NCBI GenBank assembly: GCA_963693285.1
Contig: OY848929.1
Span: forward strand, 5,458,501 to 5,522,500
DNA: 64,000 nt
From: Xestospongia muta
Lineage: Eukaryota > Porifera > Demospongiae > Haplosclerida > Petrosiidae
Direction of reading: 5' to 3'
In this document: in pieces, positions 25,201 to 36,712 of the stretch
Numbering within the stretch: position 1 is the stretch's first letter
Layout of the letters: each line of letters begins with the position of its first letter
Notes under the pieces: generated by a model
What the model saw: the letters and a program-made list of their open reading frames with translations, nothing else
Databases searched by the model: none
What the model was told of the DNA's origin: nothing
Translations under genes and position numbers: made by a program

Positions 25201-26234
25201 CTCTTTTGGGTCTCCCATGGGTTGTTGGTGCTACTGTTCGTTCCATTGCACATGTCCAGAGTTTGTTTCTTTATTCACCTTGTACTGCTCCTGGAGAGAG
25301 ACCAAAATTTTTGGGAGTAAAAGAACAAAGAGTGACCTTACTATGTATGTCAATATTGCTGGGATTGTCCATTTTAATGTATCAAGTGTTACAGGTAAGA
25401 TATGTTCTATGCAATAAAATTATATTAAAATTGTCATCATTAGCTGATACCACTAGCTGTATTGTATGGACTGTTTCTCTTTATTGGAGTGGCCTCTCTC
25501 TCTGGAATTCAGGTATTGGTGTCTTATTAGACTTTGTCTTCACTGATACACACACTCTCTTTCTCTGTAGTTTGTTGATCGCATATTGATCATCTTTATG
25601 CCGGACAAATATAAACCTGATGAAGAATATGTTCGCCATATTCCTAATCGCCGTCTCCACTTGTTCACACTTATTCAAGTTGTAATGTTATGTCTTCTTT
25701 GTATCTTTAAAGTTGTTTCTCAAATCAGTATCATCTTTCCAGTGATGGTAAGTAGAGCAACGAGTCAATCAGTCATAATAATTTCTTTAGGTTTTACTGC
25801 TTGTTCTTGGACGTTGGTTAGTTGGATGGTGTTTCCCTAAAAGAGATCTTGATATATTAGATGACCCTATTCCAGAGAAACTCTACTGTCGACGTCAGTG
25901 TTGTGGTAAACCATGTCCACGTGGAGACATAGAGGTGGATGTTGAGAAAGGTATAGAAGAAACAGACTTCGATCCTGTTACTAATGCTGGTCTTAATGAT
26001 AACTCTGTTGAGACAGAAATTAATATGACTCGTGAAGTAAATCGTTGCGATTTGTGGAAACATATGGTACGTACCCTCGACAAGGAACCTCATAATGTGC
26101 ACAATGCTAAAGATGATAGCGAAAGAAATGGAAATGTTCGGAAAAACCTCTCTTCTCAATTTGAAGATGAAATGAATAAACACTCGGACATCACTGAGCC
26201 AGTTTTAAATAGCTATAAAACAACACAAGTTTAA
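20660..26234 (+). CDS. SLC4-family bicarbonate transporter, Na+-coupled (NBC) type
   Basis: Begins [17 protein letters not shown]; intron 1 is about 1.1 kb, the rest are short. The cytoplasmic N-terminal domain has the His/Arg cluster [12 protein letters not shown] (about 22070-22105), [13 protein letters not shown] (22545) and [11 protein letters not shown]. The membrane domain begins about 23760 and includes [20 protein letters not shown] (24135) and many helices to 25840. The large extracellular loop (24420-24650) has four cysteines (KCDCYE, ESC, DCPG) and N-glycosylation sequons (NDTT, NATN), as in Na+-coupled SLC4 members and unlike AE1-3. A hydrophilic tail follows, ending TTQV, a class I PDZ-binding sequence. 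Expected role: plasma-membrane bicarbonate transport and pH control, perhaps linked to skeleton formation. Exact subtype is not decidable here. Confidence 0.92.
21637..21800. repeat. 59-bp tandem repeat, about 2.7 copies
   Basis: Two nearly identical 59-bp units (21637-21695, 21696-21754) plus a degraded third, in the large first intron of the SLC4 gene. The units read TATAACAATTTACCTATCAT onward. The rest of that intron (20780-21925) is AT-rich with no gene seen. Confidence 0.85.
22249..22295. repeat. (AT)n microsatellite
   Basis: About 45 bp of alternating AT in an SLC4 intron. Confidence 0.95.
23940..24060. repeat. Intronic tandem repeat of the ATGGATRCATAGAAATG type
   Basis: About 2.6 copies of a unit near 48 bp, built of ATGGATGCATAGAAATG and ATAATGGATACATAG pieces, filling an SLC4 intron. 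One of several ATGGA-rich intronic repeats in the window. Confidence 0.8.
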
Positions 26235-26476
26235 ATGAATGGGTGTAGTCAATTGGGTAATAGTGATATTTATGTCACGATATTATGTCTTATGTTTTAA
26301 TTATATCTTAATATTTATTGTTCTATTTATTCAATTTTGGACTTAGAGAGGACATATCATTGTGTCATTTATACAAACATCAAGTATTATAGTGCCACAT
26401 GACAACAAAATTGTAATACAAACACAACAAGTGATATCTTATAATACAAAAATAGCAACACATTATTAATTAATGG

Positions 26477-29400
26477 TTAGGTTTGTAAAAAATGTCGTAA
26501 ATAACCTAGTACATTCCATTTTCCATCATAAGGTACTAATGCCCCCATCAGTGAAGTAGGCTCTGATTCTTCTGTACTAGTTGATATAGAGCCTTTAGTT
26601 GGAGTGGTAGATGACTCCAATGTTGTTGGGATTATAGAAAGTGGATCTGGTGATGTTGGTATGTAATGTTCAATGGGTGGTATTATATCAGTTAATTGTT
26701 CTTCCACTTCACTTTGATCATCATCGCCTTCTCGCCCACTATCGTCATTAGGTGATTTACATGGAGACAAATCAAATATATTTTCACCATCAGAGTTTGG
26801 TTCATTAAATTGCAAATGAGAAGGGGTTTTCATCTTTTCTCTGTTCTGATGATTAGTTGGTGCATCAAGAAACTTTCTAGAAATATTTAAAGATTCTTTA
26901 GATCTTGATTCAGTTACAGAACGAGAAGAGTGTCTGCTTGCCATTGGTTTTGAAGTGAAACCTCCATATGAAGCTACTCTACGGTGTCTTCTGTATGAAG
27001 TACGAGGGGATGGGACTTGAGGGGAGTGTCCAAGACGAAGATCATTAAAACTATTCAAGAATTCTTTTACAGCTGGTGAGTATTCACCTTGTTGTGTGAG
27101 AAGAGAATTTGAACGTAAAATAGGTTCCTCTGTTGGTATGGTGATGTTTGGGGGCGTGGTCTTTTTCTTACTGGGAAGAAATACCGCATCTGTTTCATCT
27201 TGTTTCTGTTTCAACTTCAAACTTGATCTTTTCTTTCTTCTTGAAGAATGAGACTTAGTAATTCTAGGGGAGTCATCACTATCAGAAGAATCGTCATCCT
27301 CTAAAAATTGTTTATATTTCTCATTTAATTGTTTCTTTCGTCTATTAAAAGACAGTGGTGATAACTAAACAGCTTTAATTGGTTGCCATGGTTACCTGTC
27401 TAGATCATGTTCTCGTTCTGCTAAAATCTCTTTACATATAGCTAGTTGCTGACAAAGTTCAGCCGCCACTGCTAGTTTCTTTTCATACATGATTCTTACC
27501 TCTTGTGCATGTCTGAAAATATAAATAAATGGATGAATGGAATGGATGGATGGACAAATGGAATAGATGAATGGATGGATGAATGGATAGATGGATAAAT
27601 GGAATGGATGGATGGAATGGATGGATATTGATAGATGGATGAATTAGTACCTCAGTTCTTCTTCTCTTTTGGAGATAATGCTGTTTTCATTTGATAGCAT
27701 TGAGAGATGATCTAACTCTATTTTCATAGAGTTAAAATGAGCTGAGACTTCTTGTTGCCATGTATCCTGAGTCTCTCTATATTGAGCTGGTGTATAATGT
27801 GAGAAAGCTCCTGTTGAAATGAGGTTTAATTGATCCAAAATTTGACGAAAACTTGGTCTACATTTTGATTTCTGTTGCCTACAATAGAAACAGTGTTATT
27901 TTTATACGGATATCATTTCCAAAATTAAAGCAATTGTACCAGGTTTAATGGCTAAAAATAGTAAAACAGGATACTATTGTTGTGATCCTTTTTATGGAAT
28001 ACAATAGTAAATGACATTCATTTCTAGTTTATCATCACTTCCGTTTCTATAATAACAATGTGTATATTAACCATAAAAGGCTTGTGGAGGAGGAGAAGTC
28101 TATTTTTAGCTGCATCATGTGTACTATTTTTAGCTAATACCATGATGATGAATTGAGGGAAATGCCTTCAATTTAATTTATACATAACTTACCAGCAGTT
28201 ATTTAACAATTGTTTAAGGTCATCAGGACATGTATCAGGTATTGGTAAATGGAGTTTATTGCTACCAACACCATAGAGTATAGAACCTTGATTAAGATCC
28301 TGAATTAAAGTAAATTATGATTATTATAGGGGCATCCTTGTGTGTATGTACCTTATAAGGTTCTTGTCTTGTTAGCAGTTCCCATAGCAACACTCCAAAT
28401 GACCATACATCAACTTTTTCATTACATGGTTCATTACGTATTAATTCAGGAGCCATCCAAGAGCAGCTTCCAATGACTGTGATACGAGTTGTGTGAGTAC
28501 CAAGTGAACGACAGGTCCCAAAATCAGATATCTTAAGAGAATTATCCTCTCCAATAAGAACACTATATATGGAAGAAAATGGACACATGATCTCTACTAT
28601 ATATAAATTGTAAACAAACCAATTATTTATTCCAGAACTATGACTTATTGCTAGAATGTTAACAACTGCATTTAATTATAATTTCCTTATAACATAATGT
28701 GAGAGGATGCGGTACTGGAAGTCAGACCACATACCATATATGGGCATATCGTGTGTTACACTACTCACTTTAGAGACTTCAGATCTCGGTGTATAATTCT
28801 CTTGGAGTGAAGATAGGACATACCACTAGCTATATCATTAGACCACTGTATGACTTGATTAGGAGGTATATTGAGTTCCATCTGCCTGATGTGGGCATGT
28901 AGGTTACCACGGCAACAGTACTCCATTACGACACAATAACATGGAGGTTTAGTGCATACACCTCTGTAGTGAATAGACAAATGGATAGATCAATGGATTA
29001 ATAAATAGATGTGAAATGGATCAATGATGAGAGTAATGGATAAGACAAGGGAACATACAAAAATTTTATAATATTTTGATGATCCAGTTTTCTCAATTGC
29101 CATATATCTGTCTGTTTGGGTTCATTGACTTTTTTCACTGCTACTTTCTGATCACGATATATACCACTGAACACAGTACCTAGAGATCCAATAAGTACAA
29201 TATATACAACAACACTGTTACTTACCTTGACCTCCAGATCCAACAAAGGCCAGCTCTTGTATATCTTCAAATGGTATCTCCCATCGATCTTGTACTTGTT
29301 GAGATTTTTTGAAGTAACCGACAGTATATGTATAGATATTTTGTAATAAACTCCTTTTATTTTCTTGAGTTGATGGTTTCTGCATATTGCCTAACTGGTC

Positions 29401-29559
29401 TTGAACATGAGTCTCTACTTCTGATAATACTCGAAATCTCAATTCATCATCGTCACACAGAGGAGGATCTTTAGGAGTATTTCCTGGAGTTAGTGGAGTA
29501 CCATTGCGAGGTAGAGTAGTTAGGTCACTCAGAAAGGTAGGTCTGCTTACAGCCATCAT
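26477..29559 (-). CDS. DLK/LZK-type mixed-lineage MAP3K
   Basis: Reads MMAVSRPTFLSD from the complement of 29559 to a stop at 26477-26479. The kinase domain starts RWEIPFEDIQEL and has a glycine loop GSGGQG, VAVKK (ATP-binding lysine), the diagnostic GVCTKPPCYCVVMEYC, IIHRDLKS, ISDFGT and SWMAPELIRNEP followed by KVDVWSFGVLLWELL. These match MAP3K12/13 best. A coiled-coil stretch follows (about 27420-27840), corresponding to the leucine-zipper part, then a long Ser/Pro-rich disordered tail. Expected role: cytosolic MAP3K that dimerises and feeds the JNK/p38 cascade under stress. Two introns carry ATGG-rich repeats. Start codons at 29557-29559 and 29554-29556 are both possible. Confidence 0.93.
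27525..27645. repeat. (ATGG)-rich degenerate microsatellite
   Basis: About 120 bp of ATGGATGAATGGAATGG-like units in an intron of the MAP3K gene. A smaller related stretch lies at 28975-29045. Confidence 0.9.
28975..29045. repeat. ATGGAT-rich intronic repeat
   Basis: Short imperfect array of AATGGAT/AATAGAT units in another intron of the MAP3K gene, in the same strand sense as 27525-27645. Confidence 0.7.
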
Positions 29560-29724
29560 AATTTATGTCGCAGAGATTAACAAAAGCAGAATAAATACAT
29601 ACATTATTGCCATTGCAGCTACGCCCGTGTTTAGGGAATACCCTTTCAAGCTAGCCACACCCACACAGATTGTGTAGACTACATACAGGCCACACCCATC
29701 TCTTTCATTCCAAGCTGTCACACA
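29560..29724. promoter_or_regulatory. Bidirectional promoter of MAP3K (-) and FAPP2-like (+)
   Basis: 165 bp between start codons. Two CACCC boxes, CCACACCC at 29655-29662 and 29690-29697, suit a KLF/Sp factor. No TATA box found. Role inferred from position. Confidence 0.55.
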
Positions 29725-32142
29725 ATGTCTGCACAGTTAGAAGGGACTTTAAATAAATGGACTAACTACTACTCAGGTAGGATCATATTAAGTTCTTATT
29801 TCTTTCAGATAATTCTTCCTTACTTAGGTTGGCAACCTAGGTGGTTTATTTTAGAAGGAGGTATTCTCTCTTACTATCTCTCTTCCAATGATGTTCAACA
29901 AGGGAGCAAAGGATCTGTCAAAGTAACATCTTGTGACATTATAGGTAACTCATAATGACATTATATGATATATTGTATAATTAGGTTCATTTTAGCTCAT
30001 CATAAAGATAATAGGAGAATAGATCTTGTCATCAATGGAGGCAGGCATATGTATCTGAGAGCTAACTCACAATCTGAAAGGCAGAAATGGTTGGTGGCAT
30101 TGGGATCAACAAAACAACAAGAATTGACATTAGAAGCTAGTAAATCACTATTGAAAAACAACAATTATTGTCTGGTTTGTTTAACTTATTAGGTAGTCCT
30201 ACTGAACCAAACCGAGGAGATATTATTAAATCTCGTATGATGGATCTTCATCTATCATGTCAACTTTTAGTAACACACATAGCATCTCTTAAAACAGCTC
30301 TCAATGATACTTCTACAGTGTCAAATATGGTATATTAGATCCTTTATAGGGATCCTATAATATTGTCCCTATTATTTAGACCCTAAATGAACTGAGTATG
30401 ACACTTTCAAGTACTTGTGATGAGTTTTTGAATGCTCTTGCTGAATGTATGGATCTATGTTATGATGATGGTATGATATTAAATAGGTTTAAATTTACTT
30501 TTAGTTTCAATTTCTCCACTCCACAGAACAATGGCCTGACCATATTAAAGTATGACATCAGTATAATTTGATTTATATCATTAATTGTGTCATTATTATG
30601 TCATCGTTACATTTATTCATCAGTACTACTAAGTTTATACTAAAGCCACATCCTAGTAATGTTATTTTATTCTTTATTTAGCCCTTATCATCCAAGCCAC
30701 TTAGCACGTCATCACCAATGTAAGCTCATTGGTTTATATTGATGATGTAATATTACATCATTTTAGGTTACAAACAAGCAAACAATTAGGTCACTCAGGT
30801 ATTTTATTATATTGTTGCTGTTCCAATAGTAGCCACACCCCCTAGGATTTCCATTAACTCGTAGTTCATCTAATGGTTTTAGCGAAGAGGAACTTTATAC
30901 AACTTCCTTTCCATTTACCTCCTCTGTTCCAAGTACTCCTGTTCGTTTGACCACACCCACTCATGATATCTCATTGCCCCTTCATCTTCGGAAACAGGTA
31001 TTAAAAACTGCTACCAGTCACCAATATAACAAGCCTGTTGAAGATAAGGATCAACCAGATGATACTTCTTTCCAGCCAACACAAGATCAAGATTATGATA
31101 AAGATATCACTTTGTTTAAAGATGTTCCTCCCGAAAGTTCTGAAACAGTACTGTCTGATACTCCTCGACAACATTCTCGCTCTAATTCAGATTTATTTCT
31201 CACTCCCACTTCATCTCCAGTTCCATCACCTTCACCCTCACCTACAGATGAAGGACCCAAGCCTCTTCAGAAACATGAGACGTTTTTCTCAAAAGTTCCA
31301 CATCAGTCAGTATAAATAATACATATTAAACCTCTTATTACATTTTCCTCTAGATTTAAGGATATTGACTTTGTCAATAATGAAGGAATACCTACAGCTG
31401 AATTTTTACAATGTTGTCAAGAAGTTATTCCATTTTTTGATGCTCTCAGTCCAACTGCTTTTGGACCAGTTAAATCAGACATCAGTGGTAATATTGAGGT
31501 ATGTATTCTCTCTCTATTAATGTACTGTATTATAATTTGATTGGTATAGAAACTAAGTTCTAAATACCATGGCAACCCAGATCAATATCAGACGTTACAA
31601 GCCATTGTTCTGCATGAACTTAACACTAAGACTCATACTGTTAAAAACTCATCAACTGATGCTCTCCTTTGGTTAAAGAGGTAGACAATAGATAATTATA
31701 CTTTATTTTAAATGCCTTTATTATAGAGCAATGGAGTTTATTTATGTTTTTTTGTCTGAAGTAGCTCATGGTGAACAAAGTCTTGATGTGGCAGCCAGTA
31801 AGTGTTCATCTAGTTTCTTTATAATTCTAATAATTGATGTGTAGGTACAGCTTATACTAAATCATTAAAAAGATACCATAATTGGTTGGTTAGAGGAATA
31901 TTTAATGTAAGAATTATGTCTCTATGTTCATACAATTACTACTTTTATCATCTCAGCTTGCTGTTAAAGCAGTTCCATACTATCACGATTTTTTGAAGCT
32001 CCTTGGTTCTAATGGAACTCTTGAGAGCAATGAAATTGTTCTTGATGACATGAAAGTATTCTCTAAAGCGCTAGGATCTATTATTGACATACTAAACCAG
32101 TTTTACCAGAAACATCAACTGGATTTACCATCACACGAATAA
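29725..32142 (+). CDS. FAPP2/PLEKHA8-like PH and glycolipid-transfer protein
   Basis: Begins [18 protein letters not shown], then [17 protein letters not shown] after a short intron. This is the FAPP-type PH domain (29725 to about 30120), which in the family binds PI4P and ARF at the trans-Golgi. A low-complexity Ser/Pro middle runs from about 30200 to 31310. The C-terminal GLTP fold (31358-32142) keeps the glycolipid headgroup residues: D, N and K in [11 protein letters not shown] in ALLWLKRAMEF and H in [11 protein letters not shown]. Both modules of full-length FAPP2 are therefore present, so it should move glucosylceramide within the Golgi. Convergent with the SPATS2-like gene (118 bp between stops). 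Confidence 0.93.
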
Positions 32143-32260
32143 TTCACTATTCAATATTAATTGTGTACATGTCATCAAACAAATTATTGTAAATTATTTA
32201 AGAAAGTTTTTTAATAAGTGTTGGTTGCATCACTTGCATGTCACTCTTAATTGAAGGTTT

Positions 32261-35200
32261 TTAGTCTGTTGGTGACTCAGATGTAACTGGTTTTTCATCT
32301 ACTGAAATGGTAATAGCATCTGTTGGTGAGGTAGCTATAAGAGGTTCTTCATTTGATGAAGTGGTGACAAGAGGTTCATCATTTGGTAAAGTAGCATTGC
32401 AATCTACTGAAGAGACGATGGGAGATTCCTCATTTAAAGTGACAATAGGAGATTTCTCGTTTAAAGTTGTGATCAGAGTCTCCTTGTCTGTTTTAGTGGC
32501 AATTGGAGGTTCCTCTGTTGATGCAGTAATGGGAGACTTCTCATTTGGTGAAATTATAATGAGAGGTTCCTCATTTGATGAAGTGGTAATCAAAGGTTCT
32601 ATATCTCCTGTAGAGGCAAAGAGAGGTTCCTCACTTGTTGAAGTGGCAATAGGAGGTTCCTCACTTGTTGAAGTGGCAATAGGAGGTTCCTCACTTGTTG
32701 AAGTGGCAATAGGAGATTCCTCATTTGAAATGGCAGTAAGAGACTCCTTGTTTGAAGTGCTAATTGAAGACTCTGGATCCTTGTCTATTATAGTGGCAAT
32801 GGAAGGTTCCTCTATTGATGGAGTAATGGGAGACTCCTCGTTTGGTGAAGTTATAATGGCAGGTTCCTCATTTGATGGAATACTTAGGAGCTCATCACTT
32901 TGAGAATTTTGTTCTTGTGTGGGTCTCTCTGTTCTTGCAGTGTTCTTAATATCTGATTGACGTCCTTGTCGATTAGTACGTTTATATCGATTAAACCATG
33001 GAGGAGGTGGACGTGGTGACTTCTTCTTTGATGAGATAGGTCTACCAACTTTATTAGAATTTGGCTCTTTGTTGTCATTATTTGCAATTACAGCAGGGAC
33101 ATCCTCTTCTTGATTAGATTCATTTTGAGTCCTTTCATCGTTTACTTTTTGTTTTCTTTCTCTCTCTCGCTGACGTCTCTTTCGCTCCCGTCTCTGTTGT
33201 GTTGGAGTCTTCTTTTTCACTTCCAAATGCTGGTTGTTTCCATGATTTGGAGGTTGGGAAGTTGGTCTTATAGCTATAGATGAAGTGGAAATAATTGCCC
33301 AATAACAAAATGTAACACAAACCTTTGCCTGTAAATGGATCATAAAGGCACTAGAAAAAGAGAAACGATAAACTGTTGTGTATTATATTAAACTTACCAC
33401 TCCTTGATTGTGTAAAGATTCTCGTACTCTTTCTTGTATTGCTGCCAAATGTTCAGGAGAATATTTTGGACGATAATAATAATCATCTTTGATGAATGGG
33501 ACTGAATGGTTGTGTAAGACAGCATTAGGTAATGTAGTTATTGTAAGTGGATAAGGTGTAGGTAATATAGGAGTCTTCATTTGAATTGGCTGTGAATTAT
33601 AAGATATTTCTGACATTACTGGCATTAAAGGACCAGCAATTTGTGGAAGACCCATAGTCTGTGTGGGAAAAAAGGGAGGTACAAATATTGGATAGCATTG
33701 AGAAGGGTAGAGTGGAGCTGTTTGAGGTAATAACAAAGTAGTTGGTGAGGCTAGATGAACTTTGATAGCACATTTTTCAATAGCCTCCTGAGGATTTTCA
33801 TTCCATGAATTGTATGTTTCTTGATTAGTAACCACTGTAAATAAAAGAGTATCAACTTACCACTGATGTACATATTATTGTTTGCTTACCACTGATGTAC
33901 ATATTATTGTTTGCATACCTTTACCAAATTTCATGATTGAAGGTAAAATATCATCAGGATCACCATAAAACCTATTGATAGACCCAATAGCTTCATCAAC
34001 TTTCCTATCACTAATAAAATACTAAGGAGAAAGTGTCACAGCATGACAAGCATTTGTTTCCATTACCTTAAGCTGTCGTTTTAACTCTCTTATTTGGTTC
34101 TCCTCTAACTGATTAGCTGACTCACTAAGTTTTCTCAAAGTGATTGCTGTTGCCTTTCTGCGTTGCAGTAGCAAACTTGCTGATTGTCGAACGCCTTCAA
34201 GTTCACGATTTAAATCCTCTTGTCTGGCATTAATACCAATTCTTAACATTGTAAAAATTCGTTGCAAATTTCTTGCTGATAGGTCACATTGCTGTGTAGA
34301 TAAATAATAACAATGATATCAATTTATATACACACCTCTTGAAGAATTTGTTGATATCTTGTAAGAGAAATGTCACAGCGATGAAGATCCTTGATCAGTT
34401 TTCTCAGTGAGGGTTCAGGACAACCAGAACTTCCTGATAAATCTGGTATCTGACAAGGCAGGGACCTCAATGGCTTAGGTGGTGGTGTTGGAGTGTCTGG
34501 TACATTAGTTGGTGAAGCAGTGATTACTGCTGAAGGTAAAACTATAATTTTACTAACAATTGTAACTTACTTTCAGTACATTGTAATGTAGGTGAACTGG
34601 TACGACTAGCTGAACCAGTACTGATACCACTCTCTGGAGAGGTATTACTATCACCCACTTCAGTATGGGTTTCTACCTCTTCTTTCAATGGGACACTTTG
34701 ATCTTTTGTGGATGATGATGCTTCTGGTTCCTTTTCATAGCTTGTTGCACTTTCTTTCAGCATCATAATTTGCTTCAAAGAATCTTCATTATTGTCTATA
34801 CCAGCAGCGGCCATCATCTTGAGTTTCTCTCGAATTTTCTTAGGAGGTCTGGGTTTTTTTTGAGATCTTTTATGCTTTGGTTTTGATTCACTAGTACATT
34901 CTTTCTTCTTTGGAGTTACTGCAGGTTCTGCATTGGGTTGGTCAGCTAATGCTCGAGTAGGTGATTCCACAGGTGAAGGTGAATTATGTGGAGTTTGTGA
35001 TGGTTGGGCAACACTCTCTATGATAGGAAACAAGGGAGGGTGACGTGTCTCTGTAGAATGAATAGATTGTGGTTCAGTGGATTCTACCTGTGAAGAAGGA
35101 TTTAAATCTAAAGAGTGCTGGGGTGAGATAGATTTGGTCATAGGAACTGAGAGAGGAGGCAACTCTATAAGTAATGGAGACAAAGTTTCATTTTTAGATG

Positions 35201-36396
35201 GGACAACGTCTTCTTGTATTGTAGTAGTTGGTACATTTAATACACTGGTAGTGGTTGTTTCTTTAACTTCCTCTTCCATCTTTGTTTTTGTTACTGTGGT
35301 AATATTTGGTCTAGGATTACTCTTTCCACTCTCACTTTTAGACTTACTACACTTGATATCTCCCTAGAGACAAAACAAAGAAATGTCACACCTCATACTC
35401 TTAAGAGATATCATTAATACATCAATGATAACACAAGATATTAGCTGGCCTAGGTTTGGTATAGTCAATGTGTTATCTGTGGCATATGACATCATTTGTT
35501 TCACTATAATAACTAATTGGATGTAATGATACTACAATGGCCTTACTATGTTCTACAATAGCCTTTGTTCCTTATATATTGACTAATAATTATGTAATCA
35601 ATGGCTCAAATCTTTTGTTAGAATTTTTTAAATTTTATTTTACTGTGTACTTCAAATAAATAGGCCCTTGTTGAACAGTCGTAGGCTGAGGAGTAATAGA
35701 TATGAAAGGACATTTCAGACCTTATATTTGTCTGGACAACCAATACTAAAAATCGATAAACAAAACCAAGCTATATATACAATACAACAACCAAACAAAA
35801 TACATCTAAGGAGTCCATAACAACAGCCAATGAATTAGCTGGAATAGAGTCCTGGAATAGGCCCTTATTATGAACAAACTATTTTCAAAGCCCTCACCTG
35901 TTTCTGCTTGCCTTTCCTAGTTTTTACTTCCCACTCTTTAAGACATTCCTGTCCCTTATCTAATTATAATTATAAATAGACATAATAAATATGTTCTAGG
36001 ATAGTGTATATTACTATAATTATTATAATGAATGAATTAATAATTATACCTGGACCAATTAGCTTAGCAATTGCAGAATCAACAACATTGTCCAAATGTT
36101 CACATGATTGCAAAACCAATGCAATATCATTCTTGCTACGATTACGGACGACCTTCTTCACTTGGTCAATCTGTTAGTGAGAATAAAAATGTTTGTTTCA
36201 TACCTACAATGATTGTTGATAGTGACGATACCTTATCTCGTAAATCATCATTTAATTCAACAGTCACTACATTCTTTCTTCCTTCCATTAATTCTTTATT
36301 CTTTTCTATAAAATAATTTTGACAGTCTCAATGTGGCTTCACATATATAATTCCCTTATTAATAGTCATAAACTTACTTTTTCCTTTAGCGCTCAT
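32261..36396 (-). CDS. SPATS2/SPATS2L-like protein with extended acidic repeat tail
   Basis: ATG complement 36394-36396 (MSAKGK), stop 32261-32263. The N-terminal block (about 36060-36300) has KIDQVKKVVRNRSKNDIALV and LVLQSCEHLDNVVDSAIAKL, the UBA/CUE-like start of SPATS2. A basic KWEVKTRKGKQKQ-like stretch follows. A coiled-coil region (33920-34480: SLTRYQQILQE, RELKRQLKVMET, SDRKVDEAIGSINRFYGD) aligns with the conserved core of the family. The C-terminal exon differs from vertebrates: PPPPWF, basic runs, then over 200 residues of (S/N)EE(P/S)(I/P)-type repeats. Family members are cytoplasmic/RNA-granule proteins of unclear biochemistry. Identification rests on the two conserved blocks. Confidence 0.8.
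32623..32712. repeat. Three identical 30-bp coding repeats
   Basis: Units at 32623-32652, 32653-32682 and 32683-32712 are identical. On the minus strand they encode a decapeptide containing ATSTSEEPPI three times within the acidic tail of the SPATS2-like protein. Lack of divergence points to a recent expansion. Confidence 0.9.
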
Positions 36397-36712
36397 TCTG
36401 CATATATTAAAACGAATGGATCAGGACTAAGTACTAACTAGCGGAGGAGGTGAATTGCAAGTTGTGAACTTTAGTCCTTCTAAAATTTTTGGAAGCAATT
36501 ATTGAGTGATTTGTGAATGAAAGCCTGCTCTTTCATTCGCAATGTTGTTGCGTCTACCTTATTGCGTTTCGCGCCGCCTCGTAATACAAAAGAACCGTAG
36601 CTCACAATGAAACCTACTGCGCATGTGCAATTTCTTTTTCGCCGACATTGGGCGTAACCGTGCCGATAATATTTACCATTGGTGACGTGGACAACACTGA
36701 ACTATTAAGATA
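36397..36712. promoter_or_regulatory. Bidirectional promoter of SPATS2-like (-) and GOSR2 (+)
   Basis: 316 bp, locally richer in CpG than its surroundings. It contains an E2F-like site TTTCGCGCC (36567-36575) and an NRF1-like TGCGCATGTGCA (36618-36629, one change from the palindromic consensus). No TATA. This fits a housekeeping-type promoter. Confidence 0.6.
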
